Positions 41,101 to 49,489 of a stretch of DNA of 64,000 bases are shown here, one piece after another. A model generated the notes under the pieces. It ran no database searches, was not told where the DNA came from, and worked only from the letters and a program-made list of their open reading frames with translations. The position numbers and the translations under genes were made by a program. Each line of letters begins with the position of its first letter. The stretch's first letter is position 1. Source of the stretch: Aromatoleum tolulyticum (GTDB lineage Bacteria; Pseudomonadota; Gammaproteobacteria; Burkholderiales; Rhodocyclaceae). Location: NCBI RefSeq assembly GCF_900156155.1, contig NZ_FTMD01000010.1, forward strand, positions 153,344 to 217,343. The letters are read 5' to 3'.

Positions 41101-44060
41101 GCCGCCGCCCGGTGTCGGCGATCCATCCGCTGCAGGTCTCGGTCAGCGCGATGGACCTGCGCTTCGCGCGCCAGCCGATCCTGTGCGGCCACTACCAGGG
41201 CGACGGGATCGCCGGTGCCGAGGCCGCAATCAACGACGCACTGGTCGACGGCGCCCTGCGCCAGCGCGAACGGCTCGGCGTCTATGCGGGCGAGATCGGC
41301 TCGGCGGCCATCGTGCTGCAGGCGCGCAACCGGGAAGACCGCCTGCGCGGAACCGGGCGCGGCGCCGTGATCGTCGGCCTGGGTCGATTCGGTCAGCTGT
41401 CCGCCACCGACATCGCCGAGACCGTGCGTGCCGGCGTCCTGCGCTACCTGCTCCATTCGCACGACCGCCAGGGCACCGAGGGCGGGGGTGGCGGGGACGA
41501 GGGCGACACCGAGCTCACGCTCGCGAGCCTGCTGATCGGCTACAACTCCACTGCCCACATCAGCGTCGACGACTCCATCGAATCCATCGTGCGCGGCGTG
41601 CTCGCCGCCAACCGCCAGTTCGCCGAGGCGATGCCGCTCGCGCGGCTGCGGGTCGCGCGCCTGGAACTGATCGAACTGTTCATGGACACCGCGATCAGCG
41701 CCGCGCGCGCGGTGCGCCAGCTGCCCGCGCGCATGGCCGGCGACCTGCGCCGCCTGGAGGCGCGCATCGAAGTCGCCGAGCAGCTCAACGAGGGCGAAGG
41801 CGCCCGCCCGCGCCTGTCGGTGTTCGCCCCGTTCGGCTACTGGCCGCGCATGCTCGTCACCGCGGACGACGGCCCCGCGGACGGCAGTGCGCAGCCCCCG
41901 GCGGGCGGCAGCCGGGCGATCGCCGCACGGCTGAAGTACGTCTTCCTGTCCGAACGCGCGCGTGCCGAAAGCGTCCTGCACCAGCGCCAGCCCGGACTCG
42001 TCGAGGCACTGGTGCGCAACGCGATCACCCAGGACCATTACAACGCCGACCTGTCGCGCACGCTGTTCCAGCTGATGGTGCCGCTGGATTTCAAGGCGGC
42101 CGCACGCGAGGCCGAACAGCTCGTCCTCGTCGTCGACAGCTACACCGCGAACCTGCCGTGGGAGATGCTGCAGGCCGACGAGCAGCCGATGGCACTCAAC
42201 ACGGCGATCGTGCGCCAGTTCGCCTCCGCCCGCTTCCGCCGCAACCCGCTCAGCATCACGCGCAAGGTCGCATGCGTGATCGCCAACCCGTCCACCCACG
42301 GCTATTACGCCCAGTTCGGCGATCCTGCGCGAACGCTGCCCGCAGCGCCGGACGACCATCTGGCCGATCTGCCCGGCGCGGCGGCCGAAGGCGCGGCGAT
42401 CCGCGACCTGCTCGGCGAGTGCGGCTACGACGTCAGCTACGGCGAAGGCATCGAGGCGCTCGACGTGTTCGCACGCCTCTTCCGCCAGCCGTGCAAGGTG
42501 CTCGTCGTCGCAGCCCACGGCGTGTTCGAGGCCACGGCGCGCGACGGCACGCAGCGCACCGGCGTCGTCCTGTCCGACGGCATGCTGCTCACCGCCGCCG
42601 AGGTGTCGCAGCTCGAAGTCGTGCCCGAACTCGTGTTCCTCAACTGCTGCCACCTCGGCGCGATGACGGCGGCGCCCGACACGGCGAACCGCCTCGCCTA
42701 CAGCATCGCATGCGAACTGATCGAGATCGGCGTGCGCTGCGTCGTCGCGGCCGGCTGGCAGGTAAATGACGAGGCCGCCCGCCTCTTCGCGACGAGCTTC
42801 TTCGAGAGCTTCGTGCGCGACGGCAAACCCTTCGGCCAGGCCGTGTTCACCGCCCGCAAGAGCGCATGGGAGCAGTTTCCGCAGTACAACACCTGGGGCG
42901 CCTACCAGGCCTACGGCGATCCGCACTACATGCTGGAAGCCCCTGCCGACGACAGCAAGGCGCGGGTCCCCACCAACATCGTCTCGCCCGTCGACCTCAT
43001 GGACACCTTCGCCCGCCTGCGCGTCGACCTGTCGCACCGGGCGCGCAGCGTCGCCGACGTGGGGCGCCATATCGCGGCCGTCCTCGCGCAAGTCCCGGCC
43101 GCGTGGACGGATCTGCCCGAAGTGCAGGCCGTCATCGGCGCGACCTGGGCGGAGCTCGGCAGCGAAGGCTTCGAACGCGCCTGCACCGCCTATTGCCTCG
43201 CGCTCGCCGGCGAAGACCGCAGCGGACGCGTGCCCGTGCGCATCATCGAGCAGCTCGCCAATCTCGAAGCGCGCATGGGCGAGGCGCGGGGCGACGCGAC
43301 CCTGATCAAGTCGGCCATCGCCCGCCTCGACAGCCTCATCGCGCTGGCGAAGCCGATGCCGCCCGGCACGACCCCCATGCCGTCGAACGCCGAACGCAGC
43401 GCCCTGCTCGGCAGCGCCCTCAAGCGCGAGGCGGCCGTGCTCGCCGCGCAGAACGTCGACTGGCCTCGCGTGCGCACGGTGCTGGCGCGCGCACGCGAGG
43501 CGTACGCCGGCGCCGAGGGCACGCCGGGCGATGCGGGCTTCGATCCCTACCTCATGATCAACCGCCTGCAACTCGACTGGCTGCTCCTCGAAGGCGACGA
43601 CGACGCCGCGCGCAAGCGCGCGACCGAACAAGCGACCATGTGCGCCGAGGCTGCGCGCGCACTGTTCGCGCGCAGCGGCGACTTCTTCGACGCGGTGAAA
43701 CCGGCCGACGCCGAGCTCGCCGCACTGCTGCTCGCGGGAATCGGTGCCGACGACGGCCCGAAGCTCGCCGGCCTCTACGAGCAGGCGATCGCCAACGTGC
43801 CGCGCAGCGCGCGCAAGTTCGACTCCGTCGTCAAGCAGATCTGCCTGCTCGCGCGTCTGGCCGCCCTGCGCGACCACCCCGGCGATGCGATGCACGCCCG
43901 CGTGCTGGGCGAGTTGGCACGCAGCCTCGGCCAGCAGGACTGCCCCGGGTTGCCGCCGCCGGCCCCCTCCCCGACGACGCCCGCAGCATCTCCGACGCCA
44001 GCCGCGAGCGCCCCGCGCAAACGCGCCCCCGCGCGGTCGCATCGCGCCAAACCTTCATAA
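38199..44060 (+). CDS. Giant protein: two alpha/beta hydrolase domains fused to a CHAT protease
   Basis: The 1953-residue protein has four parts. Residues about 150-560 hold an alpha/beta hydrolase (oxyanion segment FIHGTASH at 228, nucleophile Ser298 in VTHSRGGLVG). Residues about 575-960 hold a second, LCAT/lipase-like hydrolase (FLPGIMGSHL at 585, Ser697 in LLAHSMGGLVC, FPYDWRRP). Residues about 1270-1560 hold a CHAT domain, with His1440 in VAAHGVFE and the likely catalytic Cys1484 in FLNCCHLGA. The rest is helical, TPR-like, with a basic Pro/Ala tail. No membrane helix or signal is seen. An AGGAGG site precedes the ATG. It may be a regulated lipase-protease effector. Confidence 0.85.
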   Translation: MPAPRKPSELVLHLPGMRREADTLPGALKAGTRATGAAAPDPFLDGVVAVKTAYALTAPGRDATATSDAHMREDSLLALETGDGTTVFIRADKLREDLARVRPDAVRADGSIDFAALHDPAAAARGIPDWLWSGVSVLTLGHDAIADVARDKALEWLQDWLGERNEDLAAPGASWLGTKALMWAIESRLAGEPGLYQWRDGDGLAGADRCTANDPRLAAIGDAPTLLFIHGTASHTLGSFKDLRAGSAAADWEPLARRFGERIFGFEHRTFSESPIDNALQLARTLPAGARLSVVTHSRGGLVGDLLCLAGLSDDAIAAYRHAPPPNADESEREKRLRDLVTAREQDTLRALRQELADKNFRIERYVRVASPARGTTLLSDNLDLFLSGLLSLTARLVGAVTGPAGGAVLSAFKRIVLEIADKRVDARLVPGIEAMLTDAPMGTLLATAQRKQGIAMAVISGDIQETSVLKRLGVMFTDWMLFDNHDNDLVVDTDSMYAGLAMRNEARYLFDQGASVNHFSYFANRHTRSALRDWLTSNDPAALPTFSAIARRREPGAAEARDRAASRAALRETPRPDSRPVVIFLPGIMGSHLEVRKEGRKAGDGDRVWFDFLDLATGGLAKVAMDRADVREEALFDMFYGDLAEHLEATHWVIRFPYDWRRPIHAPDGAAERLADTLEKALKTHPNQPVRLLAHSMGGLVCRTMIATHPDLWAEVVRRPGGRLVMLGTPNNGSHLMVETLLGKSGTMRKLARMDLGHGMQGVLDIVAGFPGAMQLLPRPGFDDAGPTLHADWLRAPVWPSAAKANRDRWFGDGIAGQPGNATLTAARGLWEGPLATNDAPQPVERVTYVFGQAENTPCGTTLEGGQIKMIGTPQGDGSVSWASGRLDNLPPEQHWYMPVDHGALTGTEEYFPAVADLLQTGTTSRLGRLPATRAAAAPIASYDAPPPVLPTEEELVCSLVGTRPRRRRPVSAIHPLQVSVSAMDLRFARQPILCGHYQGDGIAGAEAAINDALVDGALRQRERLGVYAGEIGSAAIVLQARNREDRLRGTGRGAVIVGLGRFGQLSATDIAETVRAGVLRYLLHSHDRQGTEGGGGGDEGDTELTLASLLIGYNSTAHISVDDSIESIVRGVLAANRQFAEAMPLARLRVARLELIELFMDTAISAARAVRQLPARMAGDLRRLEARIEVAEQLNEGEGARPRLSVFAPFGYWPRMLVTADDGPADGSAQPPAGGSRAIAARLKYVFLSERARAESVLHQRQPGLVEALVRNAITQDHYNADLSRTLFQLMVPLDFKAAAREAEQLVLVVDSYTANLPWEMLQADEQPMALNTAIVRQFASARFRRNPLSITRKVACVIANPSTHGYYAQFGDPARTLPAAPDDHLADLPGAAAEGAAIRDLLGECGYDVSYGEGIEALDVFARLFRQPCKVLVVAAHGVFEATARDGTQRTGVVLSDGMLLTAAEVSQLEVVPELVFLNCCHLGAMTAAPDTANRLAYSIACELIEIGVRCVVAAGWQVNDEAARLFATSFFESFVRDGKPFGQAVFTARKSAWEQFPQYNTWGAYQAYGDPHYMLEAPADDSKARVPTNIVSPVDLMDTFARLRVDLSHRARSVADVGRHIAAVLAQVPAAWTDLPEVQAVIGATWAELGSEGFERACTAYCLALAGEDRSGRVPVRIIEQLANLEARMGEARGDATLIKSAIARLDSLIALAKPMPPGTTPMPSNAERSALLGSALKREAAVLAAQNVDWPRVRTVLARAREAYAGAEGTPGDAGFDPYLMINRLQLDWLLLEGDDDAARKRATEQATMCAEAARALFARSGDFFDAVKPADAELAALLLAGIGADDGPKLAGLYEQAIANVPRSARKFDSVVKQICLLARLAALRDHPGDAMHARVLGELARSLGQQDCPGLPPPAPSPTTPAASPTPAASAPRKRAPARSHRAKPS

Positions 44061-44376
44061 GGCGGGGCGCCGACACCTCCGTTCCCCCAGTTTCGCCGAA
44101 AGCCCAGCGCAGGGCTTCGGCAGGCTCGGGGCGAACGGCATTTCGTCGCCTGCGCCTCGTCGTCGTCCCGAATCGGGCTCACCCGCAAACGCCGCGCCGG
44201 CGCCTGCCCGATTATACCGTGGGCATTATCCAGTGCTCGTAACAAGCCTTTTGCATCAATGAATTGGCGATATTCCCCAATCCACATTAAATATTTTTAA
44301 TGCATATTGCAGAAGTTTGCTGCGGTATACCATTTCGCCCGCCTCCATCCAAACTCCATCAAAAGAACGTCGAACA
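44061..44376. other. Gene-free stretch with palindrome and A/T-rich promoter region
   Basis: It opens with copy 3 of the palindromic repeat. The part from 44230 to 44340 is clearly A/T-rich (for example ATTAAATATTTTTAATGCAT near 44287) and should hold the promoter of the carbonic-anhydrase-like gene. No coding frame here is convincing. Confidence 0.55.
44079..44138. repeat. Dispersed palindromic element, copy 3
   Basis: The left arm CCGTTCCCCCAGTTTCGCCG plus AAAGCCC faces GGGCTTCGGCAGGCTCGGGG plus CGAACGG. It lies 19 bases after the stop of the giant CHAT gene and may act as its transcript end or mRNA-stabilising structure. Confidence 0.8.
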
Positions 44377-44946
44377 ATGGACACTCACGACCACTGCAAC
44401 TGCAAGCACGCCCCGGGCGAAAATCACTCCGGTGCCCGTCGCAACTTTCTCACGCGCGCCACGCTCGCTGCCGGCGTCGCCCTGCTGGGAACCGTCTCGG
44501 AGAGCCGCCCCGCGCTCGCCGGCGGCCACACCGACATCCTGCTGCTCACCTGCATGGACTTCCGCCTGATGGACAGCGTCGAGCAATACATGGCGAACCG
44601 CGGCCTCACGCACAAGTACGATCACATCGTGCTGGCGGGCGCCTCGCTCGGCGCCCTGACCGACAAGTACCCCGCGTGGAACCGCACCTTCTGGGATCAC
44701 CTCGCCGTCGCGATCGAACTCCATGCCGTGCAGAAGGTCGTCGTCATGGACCACCGCGACTGCGGCGCCTACAAGGCGATCCTCGGCGAAGACCTGGCGC
44801 CGGATCCCATGCGCGAAGCCACGGTACACCGCGACCACCTCGAACGCCTCGCCGCCGCCATCAAGGACAAGCATCCCGGCCTCGGCGTCGAGACCCTGCT
44901 GATGGCGCTGGATGGCTCGGTCGAGACGCTCGGCAACTTCGCCTGA
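44377..44946 (+). CDS. Tat-exported beta-carbonic-anhydrase-like protein
   Basis: The 189-residue protein keeps the zinc site of beta-carbonic anhydrases: Cys59-x-Asp61-x-Arg63 in LTCMDFRLM and His126-x-x-Cys129 in DHRDCGAY. The N-terminus is a Tat signal peptide (GARRNFLTRATLAAGVALLG; RR at 21-22), preceded by a His/Cys-rich stretch (THDHCNCKH). The enzyme part is only about 140 residues, shorter than typical 200-residue enzymes, and could be a carbonic-anhydrase-fold zinc protein with another role. Periplasmic export of the folded, metal-loaded protein is expected. It is monocistronic with an A/T-rich upstream region. Confidence 0.8.
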   Translation: MDTHDHCNCKHAPGENHSGARRNFLTRATLAAGVALLGTVSESRPALAGGHTDILLLTCMDFRLMDSVEQYMANRGLTHKYDHIVLAGASLGALTDKYPAWNRTFWDHLAVAIELHAVQKVVVMDHRDCGAYKAILGEDLAPDPMREATVHRDHLERLAAAIKDKHPGLGVETLLMALDGSVETLGNFA

Positions 44947-45014
44947 CCTGCTCCCGGGGAGCCGCGACGCGGCTTCCCTCCTCCTTCCTCCGCATATGCG
45001 TCGCGGCATGTGGA

Positions 45015-45042
45015 CTTGAAGTCCTGCCGACCGCCTCTATAT
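45015..45042 (+). promoter_or_regulatory. Sigma-32-like heat-shock promoter of the hsp20 pair
   Basis: CTTGAAG at 45015-45021 and CCTCTATAT at 45034-45042 are 12-13 bases apart, close to the RpoH consensus CTTGAAA-N13-CCCCATNT. It lies about 50 bases upstream of the first Hsp20 gene. Confidence 0.55.
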
Positions 45043-45094
45043 CCGGAGACATGGGTGTTGCAGGCGAGCGCCCGTCCCTGTCCGAAGGAGGATC

Positions 45095-45538
45095 ATGATG
45101 TTCTACCGATCAGTGTTTCCCCGCGACCTGCTGTCCGAACTCGATCGTCTTCAGCGCGAGATGCAGCAGTCGTACGAGTTCTCCCCCAGCATCCGCGGTC
45201 TCGCGCGCGGCGGTTTTCCCGCGATGAACGTCGGCAACACGCCGCATTCCGTCGAGATCTACGCCTTTGCGCCCGGCATCGACCCCGCGGCGATCGACGT
45301 GCAGCTCGAAAAGGGCGTGCTGACGATCGCCGGCGAACGCGCAAGCCTGATGCCGCCCAAGGAAGCCAATGCCACGGTGCATATCGACGAGCGCTTCTCC
45401 GGACGTTTCCGCCGCGTCGTGACCCTGTCCGACGACGCCGACCCCAACGGCGTGAGCGCGAAGTACCGCGATGGCGTACTGCACGTCAGCGTCCAGCGCC
45501 GGCAGGCCGCCCAGCCGCGTCGCATCAGCATCGAGTGA
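45095..45538 (+). CDS. Small heat-shock protein Hsp20
   Basis: The 147-residue protein has an alpha-crystallin domain from about residue 45 to 137: the beta-strand MNVGNTPHSVEIYAFAPGI, the LEKGVLTIAGER strand pair and the AKYRDGVLHVSVQRR end. It should form oligomers that hold unfolded proteins. The C-terminal IxI-type motif is ISIE. The start has a strong AAGGAGG site; a second ATG three bases on is an equivalent choice. It is followed after 13 bases by a second Hsp20 gene, a common arrangement that allows mixed oligomers. Confidence 0.93.
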   Translation: MMFYRSVFPRDLLSELDRLQREMQQSYEFSPSIRGLARGGFPAMNVGNTPHSVEIYAFAPGIDPAAIDVQLEKGVLTIAGERASLMPPKEANATVHIDERFSGRFRRVVTLSDDADPNGVSAKYRDGVLHVSVQRRQAAQPRRISIE

Positions 45539-45551
45539 GGAGGAACCGGAC

Positions 45552-45932
45552 ATGAGCGACAACACCAACGTCACCCGCAAACCCGAAGCCCCGGCCAGCG
45601 ACATGGCACTACTGCCGCCCGTCGACGTCATCGAGGATGCGGGCGGGATCACCCTGTACGCCGACCTGCCGGGCGTGCCGAAGGACAAGCTGAACCTGCA
45701 GATCGAAGGCGACACGCTGACGATCGAGGGCGAGGTCAGCCTCGATGTGCCCGAGGGCATGGAATCGTCCCATGCCGAAGTGAACCTGCCGCGCTACCGC
45801 CGCATGTTCACGCTGTCGAAGGAACTCGATGCGAACAAGGTCTCGGCCGAGTTCAACCAGGGCGCACTGAAGCTGCGCATCCCGAAGGCCGAACATGCGC
45901 AGCCGCGCAAGATCGAAATCGCCGTGACGTAA
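45552..45932 (+). CDS. Small heat-shock protein Hsp20 (second copy)
   Basis: The 126-residue protein has the same alpha-crystallin fold (PVDVIEDAGGITLYADLPGV, DTLTIEGEVSLDVPEG, EFNQGALKLRIPKAE) with the common PRKIEIAV C-terminus. The N-terminal arm is short and polar (MSDNTNVTRKPEAP), unlike the first copy, so the two proteins are distinct subtypes rather than a recent duplication. An AGGAGGAA site precedes the ATG. It shares the heat-shock-like promoter upstream of the first copy. Confidence 0.93.
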   Translation: MSDNTNVTRKPEAPASDMALLPPVDVIEDAGGITLYADLPGVPKDKLNLQIEGDTLTIEGEVSLDVPEGMESSHAEVNLPRYRRMFTLSKELDANKVSAEFNQGALKLRIPKAEHAQPRKIEIAVT

Positions 45933-46038
45933 GGCGGCTCCCGCGAAGGCTTCCCCCCACGAAGGCTTCCCCACGCAACGCCGGCCCGTCCCGGGCGAGC
46001 AATCGCCCGGCTCCGGCCGGCGTCATGTCGGGACGGCG

Positions 46039-46290
46039 CTAACCGAGCTTCGCGCGCAGGTAGTCGAGCAGGTTCCCCAGCGTCACGAGGCGGCCATAGT
46101 CCGCCTCGGGGATGCTCACCTTCAACTGTTCGCTGATCCCGATCAGGAAGTTGAGCCAGTCCATCGAATCGAGGTCGACCTGCTGGCGCAGCGGGCGGTC
46201 GTCGCGCAGCTCGTCCGCCTCGACCTCGGGCGCGATGCTGCGCAGGATCGCGATCACGTTCGCGCGCAGTTGCGGATATTTCTCTGCCAT
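46039..46290 (-). CDS. Acyl carrier protein
   Basis: The 83-residue protein is a stand-alone acyl carrier protein with the phosphopantetheine attachment Ser42 in VDLDSMDWLNF; the common DSL motif is DSM here. The four-helix pattern and acidic helix II are normal. It is the last gene of the synthetase-dehydrogenase operon, 43 bases after E2, so it may carry acyl chains made from that pathway's acetyl- or acyl-CoA. It is too divergent in the recognition helix to be the housekeeping AcpP, by eye. Confidence 0.85.
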   Translation of the reverse strand: MAEKYPQLRANVIAILRSIAPEVEADELRDDRPLRQQVDLDSMDWLNFLIGISEQLKVSIPEADYGRLVTLGNLLDYLRAKLG

Positions 46291-46333
46291 CGCTTTCCCC
46301 TTTTTCTACCCTTTTCGCTTTCGTCCTTCGCGC

Positions 46334-47506
46334 TCACAGTTCCTCGGGCCGCTGCAGGCGCTCGCGCAGTTCGGCGAGGAAGAGCGCCCCGCGGTGCCCG
46401 TCCGAAACGCGGTGATCGGCGGCGAGGCTCGCCACGACGGTCGGCATCGCGACCACGGCGCCAACCTCGACCCACGGGCGCGCCGCGATACGGCCGAAGC
46501 CGACGAGCGCGACCTGCGGCGGGTAGATCACGCCCATCACCGCTTCGACGCCCTGCTCGCCGAGGTTGGTCACGGTGATCGTCGGATCCGACATCTCCGA
46601 GCTGCGCAGCGAGCCCGCGCGCGTGCGCTTCACGAGATCGGCAAGCTCGCGCATCAGCTGGTCGAGCGGCTTGCTGCCGACGTCGTGCAGCGCGGGCGCG
46701 ATCAGCCCGCCCTGGCGCAGCGAGATCGCGACACCGATATGCGCGGCCTGCACCGGCTCGAAGCGGCCGTCGCGGAAGAAGCCGTTCATGTCCGGAAACT
46801 GCGCAAGTGCCGCCGCAACCGCCTTCAACTGCACGACCGCCATCAGGAGGCGCTCGGTGATCGGCCGCCCCTCGTTGATCTGCGCGAGCCACTTCTGCGC
46901 ACGCGCCATCGGGATCGTCTCGGACAGGTAATAGTGCGGGATCTCGCGCTTCGAGCGGCTCATCGCCGCAGCGATCGCTCGACGCATCTCCGCGTTCCTG
47001 TCGGCCGCGGGATGCGCAGCCGGCGTAGCTTCGGTGGGCGTCGGCGCTCCGGGCTGCGCCGCGGCCTCGATGTCGGCAAGCGTCACGGCACCGCCCGGAC
47101 CGGTGCCCTCGAGCCGGGCGACATCCACCCCGAGCGCCTCGGCTCGCTTGCGTGCCGCCGGCGAGATGCGCAGGCGCGCGCCTTCCGCGACCGCGGCGCC
47201 GGGTACGGAGGGGGTTCGTGCGATGGCTTGTTTCGCCGCTCGCGCGGCCCCCTTCGGCGGCGCCTCTTCACCCGGTTCGAGCAGCGTCGCCATCACCGTG
47301 CCGACGGGAATCTGCTCCCCCGGCGCGATGAGCAGCTCATGCACGACGCCGTCCTGCCAGATCTCGACGTCGACCGCTGCCTTCGAAGTGTCGACGATCG
47401 CGACGACCTGTCCCTTGCTCACCGCGTCGCCGGTTTTCACCTTCCACTCGATGAGCTTACCCTCGTCCATGTCGGCGCCGAGCGAGGGCAACGTGAAGTC
47501 AAACAT
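46334..47506 (-). CDS. 2-oxoacid dehydrogenase E2, dihydrolipoamide acyltransferase
   Basis: The 390-residue protein has one lipoyl domain (residues 1-78, Lys42 in DTSKAAVDV), a peripheral subunit-binding domain (about 104-142, [15 protein letters not shown]) and a catalytic acyltransferase domain (about 165-390) with His365 and Asp369 in DHRVSDG. It moves the acyl group from E1 to CoA. A GGGAGGTG site overlaps the end of the E1 beta gene. No E3 (lipoamide dehydrogenase) gene is in the window, so a shared E3 must serve the complex. The substrate may be pyruvate, acetoin or a branched 2-oxoacid. Confidence 0.9.
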   Translation of the reverse strand: MFDFTLPSLGADMDEGKLIEWKVKTGDAVSKGQVVAIVDTSKAAVDVEIWQDGVVHELLIAPGEQIPVGTVMATLLEPGEEAPPKGAARAAKQAIARTPSVPGAAVAEGARLRISPAARKRAEALGVDVARLEGTGPGGAVTLADIEAAAQPGAPTPTEATPAAHPAADRNAEMRRAIAAAMSRSKREIPHYYLSETIPMARAQKWLAQINEGRPITERLLMAVVQLKAVAAALAQFPDMNGFFRDGRFEPVQAAHIGVAISLRQGGLIAPALHDVGSKPLDQLMRELADLVKRTRAGSLRSSEMSDPTITVTNLGEQGVEAVMGVIYPPQVALVGFGRIAARPWVEVGAVVAMPTVVASLAADHRVSDGHRGALFLAELRERLQRPEEL

Positions 47507-48482
47507 TCAGCACCTCCCTGACCGCCGCGACGATCTTCGCCGCCTGCGGCAGCGCGGCGTCCTCCATGTGCTTCGCGTAGGGGATAGGCACCTCCTCGCT
47601 GCACACGCGCAGCGGCGGCGCATCGAGGTCGTAGAAGCAGCGCTCGACGATGCGCGCCATCACCTCCGCGGCGAGGCTGCCGCTGCGCCAGCCTTCGTCG
47701 ACGATCACGGCGCGGTGCGTGCGGCTCACGGACTCGGCGATGGTCGCCGTATCGAGCGGACGCAGCACGCGCAGATCGACGACCTCGACGTCGATGCCGT
47801 CGCGCGCGAGTTCGGCCGCGGCGTCGAGCGCCTTCGGCAGGCTGCCGCCGTAGGTGATCAGGCTCAGCTGGCTGCCGGGCCGGCGGATCGCCGCGTGCTC
47901 GATGTCGCACGCCCAGTCCTCATTTGGCTCATCTCGCAGATCATCTTCCATGTTGTAGAGCTGGGCATGCTCGAAGATCACGACCGGGTCGGGATCGGCG
48001 AGCGCGGGGCCCAACATGCCGCGCGCGTCGGCGATCGTTGCCGGCGCGAGCACGCGGATCCCCGGGATGTGGGCGTACCAGTTCTCGAGGCTGTGCGAAT
48101 GCTGCGCCGCGAGCTGGCGTCCCGCGCCGGTCGCCATGCGGATCACCAAGGGCACCGACACCTGGCCGCCCGACATGTGGCGCAACAGCGCCGCGCTGTT
48201 CACGATCTGGTCGAGCGCGAGCAGGCTGAAATTCACCGTCATCACCTCGACGATCGGCCGCATGCCGCCCAGCGCCGCGCCGATGCCGGCGCCGACGAAA
48301 CCCAGCTCGGAGAGCGGCGTGTCGCGGATGCGCTCCGGTCCGAACTCGTCGTAGAAACCCTTGGACACCGCATAGGTGCCGCCGTAGCGCCCCACGTCCT
48401 CGCCCATCAGGAACACACGCGGGTCATTGGCGAGCGCCTCGTGCAGCGCCTGGCGCATCGCCTCGCGGTAGCTGATCCTCAT
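47499..48482 (-). CDS. 2-oxoacid dehydrogenase E1 component, beta subunit
   Basis: The 327-residue protein is the E1 beta subunit ([59 protein letters not shown]). With E1 alpha it forms the thiamine-diphosphate-dependent decarboxylase. The start at 48482 overlaps the E1 alpha stop (ATGA), and its stop overlaps the E2 start by eight bases, so the three subunits are coupled for even production. A longer upstream in-frame start is rejected because it would lie within E1 alpha and lacks family similarity. Confidence 0.93.
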   Translation of the reverse strand: MRISYREAMRQALHEALANDPRVFLMGEDVGRYGGTYAVSKGFYDEFGPERIRDTPLSELGFVGAGIGAALGGMRPIVEVMTVNFSLLALDQIVNSAALLRHMSGGQVSVPLVIRMATGAGRQLAAQHSHSLENWYAHIPGIRVLAPATIADARGMLGPALADPDPVVIFEHAQLYNMEDDLRDEPNEDWACDIEHAAIRRPGSQLSLITYGGSLPKALDAAAELARDGIDVEVVDLRVLRPLDTATIAESVSRTHRAVIVDEGWRSGSLAAEVMARIVERCFYDLDAPPLRVCSEEVPIPYAKHMEDAALPQAAKIVAAVREVLNV

Positions 48483-49489
48483 CGCATCGCTCCCGGTGTC
48501 GTGACGTCGCGCAGCAGGTCCTCGACCGGCTCCCACGGCGCCGCCTCGGCGAACGCGACTGCCGCGGCGACCTCCGCCTCTGCTTCCGCGTCGAGTTCGA
48601 GGAAGCCGTCCTCGGTCAGCTCGCCCGCGGCCTTCAACTGCGCCGAAAAACTATGGATCGGCCCGCGCTTCTTCCATTCCTCGACCTCGGCCTTGCCCCG
48701 GTACAGCTCGGGATCGAACATCGAGTGGGCGCGGAAGCGGAAGGTCCGGAACTCGACGAAGAAGGGTCCGCCCTCCCCGCGCACCTGCTGCGCGGCGCGG
48801 CGCGTCCCCTCATGCACCGCCAGCACGTCCATGCCGTCCACCTTCAGCGTCGGCACCTTGTAGCTCGCGGCCTTCACGCACAGCTCCGTCTGCGATTCCG
48901 AACGGTCCAGCGCCGTGCCCATCGCATACAGGTTGTTCTCGCACAGGAAGAGCACCGGCAAGCGCCACAGCGCGGCGAGGTTCATGCCTTCGTGGAACGC
49001 ACCCTCGGCGACCGCTCCCTCGCCGAAGAAGCACGCCGTCAGGCGGCGGATGCCCAACATCCTGTCTGCGAGCGCGAGCCCCACCGCCAGCGGCAAGCCG
49101 CCGCCGACGATCGCATTGCCGCCGTAGAACCGTCGCGCGACGTCGAAGAGGTGCATCGAGCCGCCGCGTCCGCGCGAGCAGCCGGCCGCCTTGCCGAACA
49201 TCTCGGCCATGATCGCGTCCATCGGCACGCCGCGCAGCAGCGCATGGCCGTGCTCGCGGTAGGTCGCGACGACGTTGTCGTCCGCGTCGAGGGCGTGCAT
49301 AGCGCCGGTCGCGCAAGCCTCCTCGCCGATGTACAGATGCAGGAAGCCGCGGATCTTCTGCGCGCCGTAGAGCTCCGCGCACTTTTCCTCCATGCGGCGG
49401 ATGCGCAGCATGTCCGCGAGCAGCTGATGTGTGAACGGCCGCTCGGACATCCCGCTCCCGGCCTTCGCCTTGCGTCCGGTGGCGTTCAT
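48479..49489 (-). CDS. 2-oxoacid dehydrogenase E1 component, alpha subunit
   Basis: The 336-residue protein is the E1 alpha subunit, with [17 protein letters not shown], the [11 protein letters not shown] segment, the phosphate-loop-like [13 protein letters not shown], and the thiamine diphosphate motif running from [10 protein letters not shown] to CENN. The usual GDG is GEG here, a conservative change. It is closest in feel to the acetoin/pyruvate-type alpha subunits. The start at 49489 has a GGAGG site and overlaps the stop of the acyl-CoA synthetase gene; an internal ATG at 49450 is an alternative. Confidence 0.93.
   Translation of the reverse strand: MNATGRKAKAGSGMSERPFTHQLLADMLRIRRMEEKCAELYGAQKIRGFLHLYIGEEACATGAMHALDADDNVVATYREHGHALLRGVPMDAIMAEMFGKAAGCSRGRGGSMHLFDVARRFYGGNAIVGGGLPLAVGLALADRMLGIRRLTACFFGEGAVAEGAFHEGMNLAALWRLPVLFLCENNLYAMGTALDRSESQTELCVKAASYKVPTLKVDGMDVLAVHEGTRRAAQQVRGEGGPFFVEFRTFRFRAHSMFDPELYRGKAEVEEWKKRGPIHSFSAQLKAAGELTEDGFLELDAEAEAEVAAAVAFAEAAPWEPVEDLLRDVTTPGAMR

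Noticed and set aside
40530..44042. Long open frame on the minus strand (over 1100 codons) opposite the giant CHAT gene
   Set aside because: It is an antisense frame made open by high GC and strong third-position bias; its translation is Arg/Ala/Gly-rich low complexity and has no recognisable domain, while the plus strand encodes clear enzymes.
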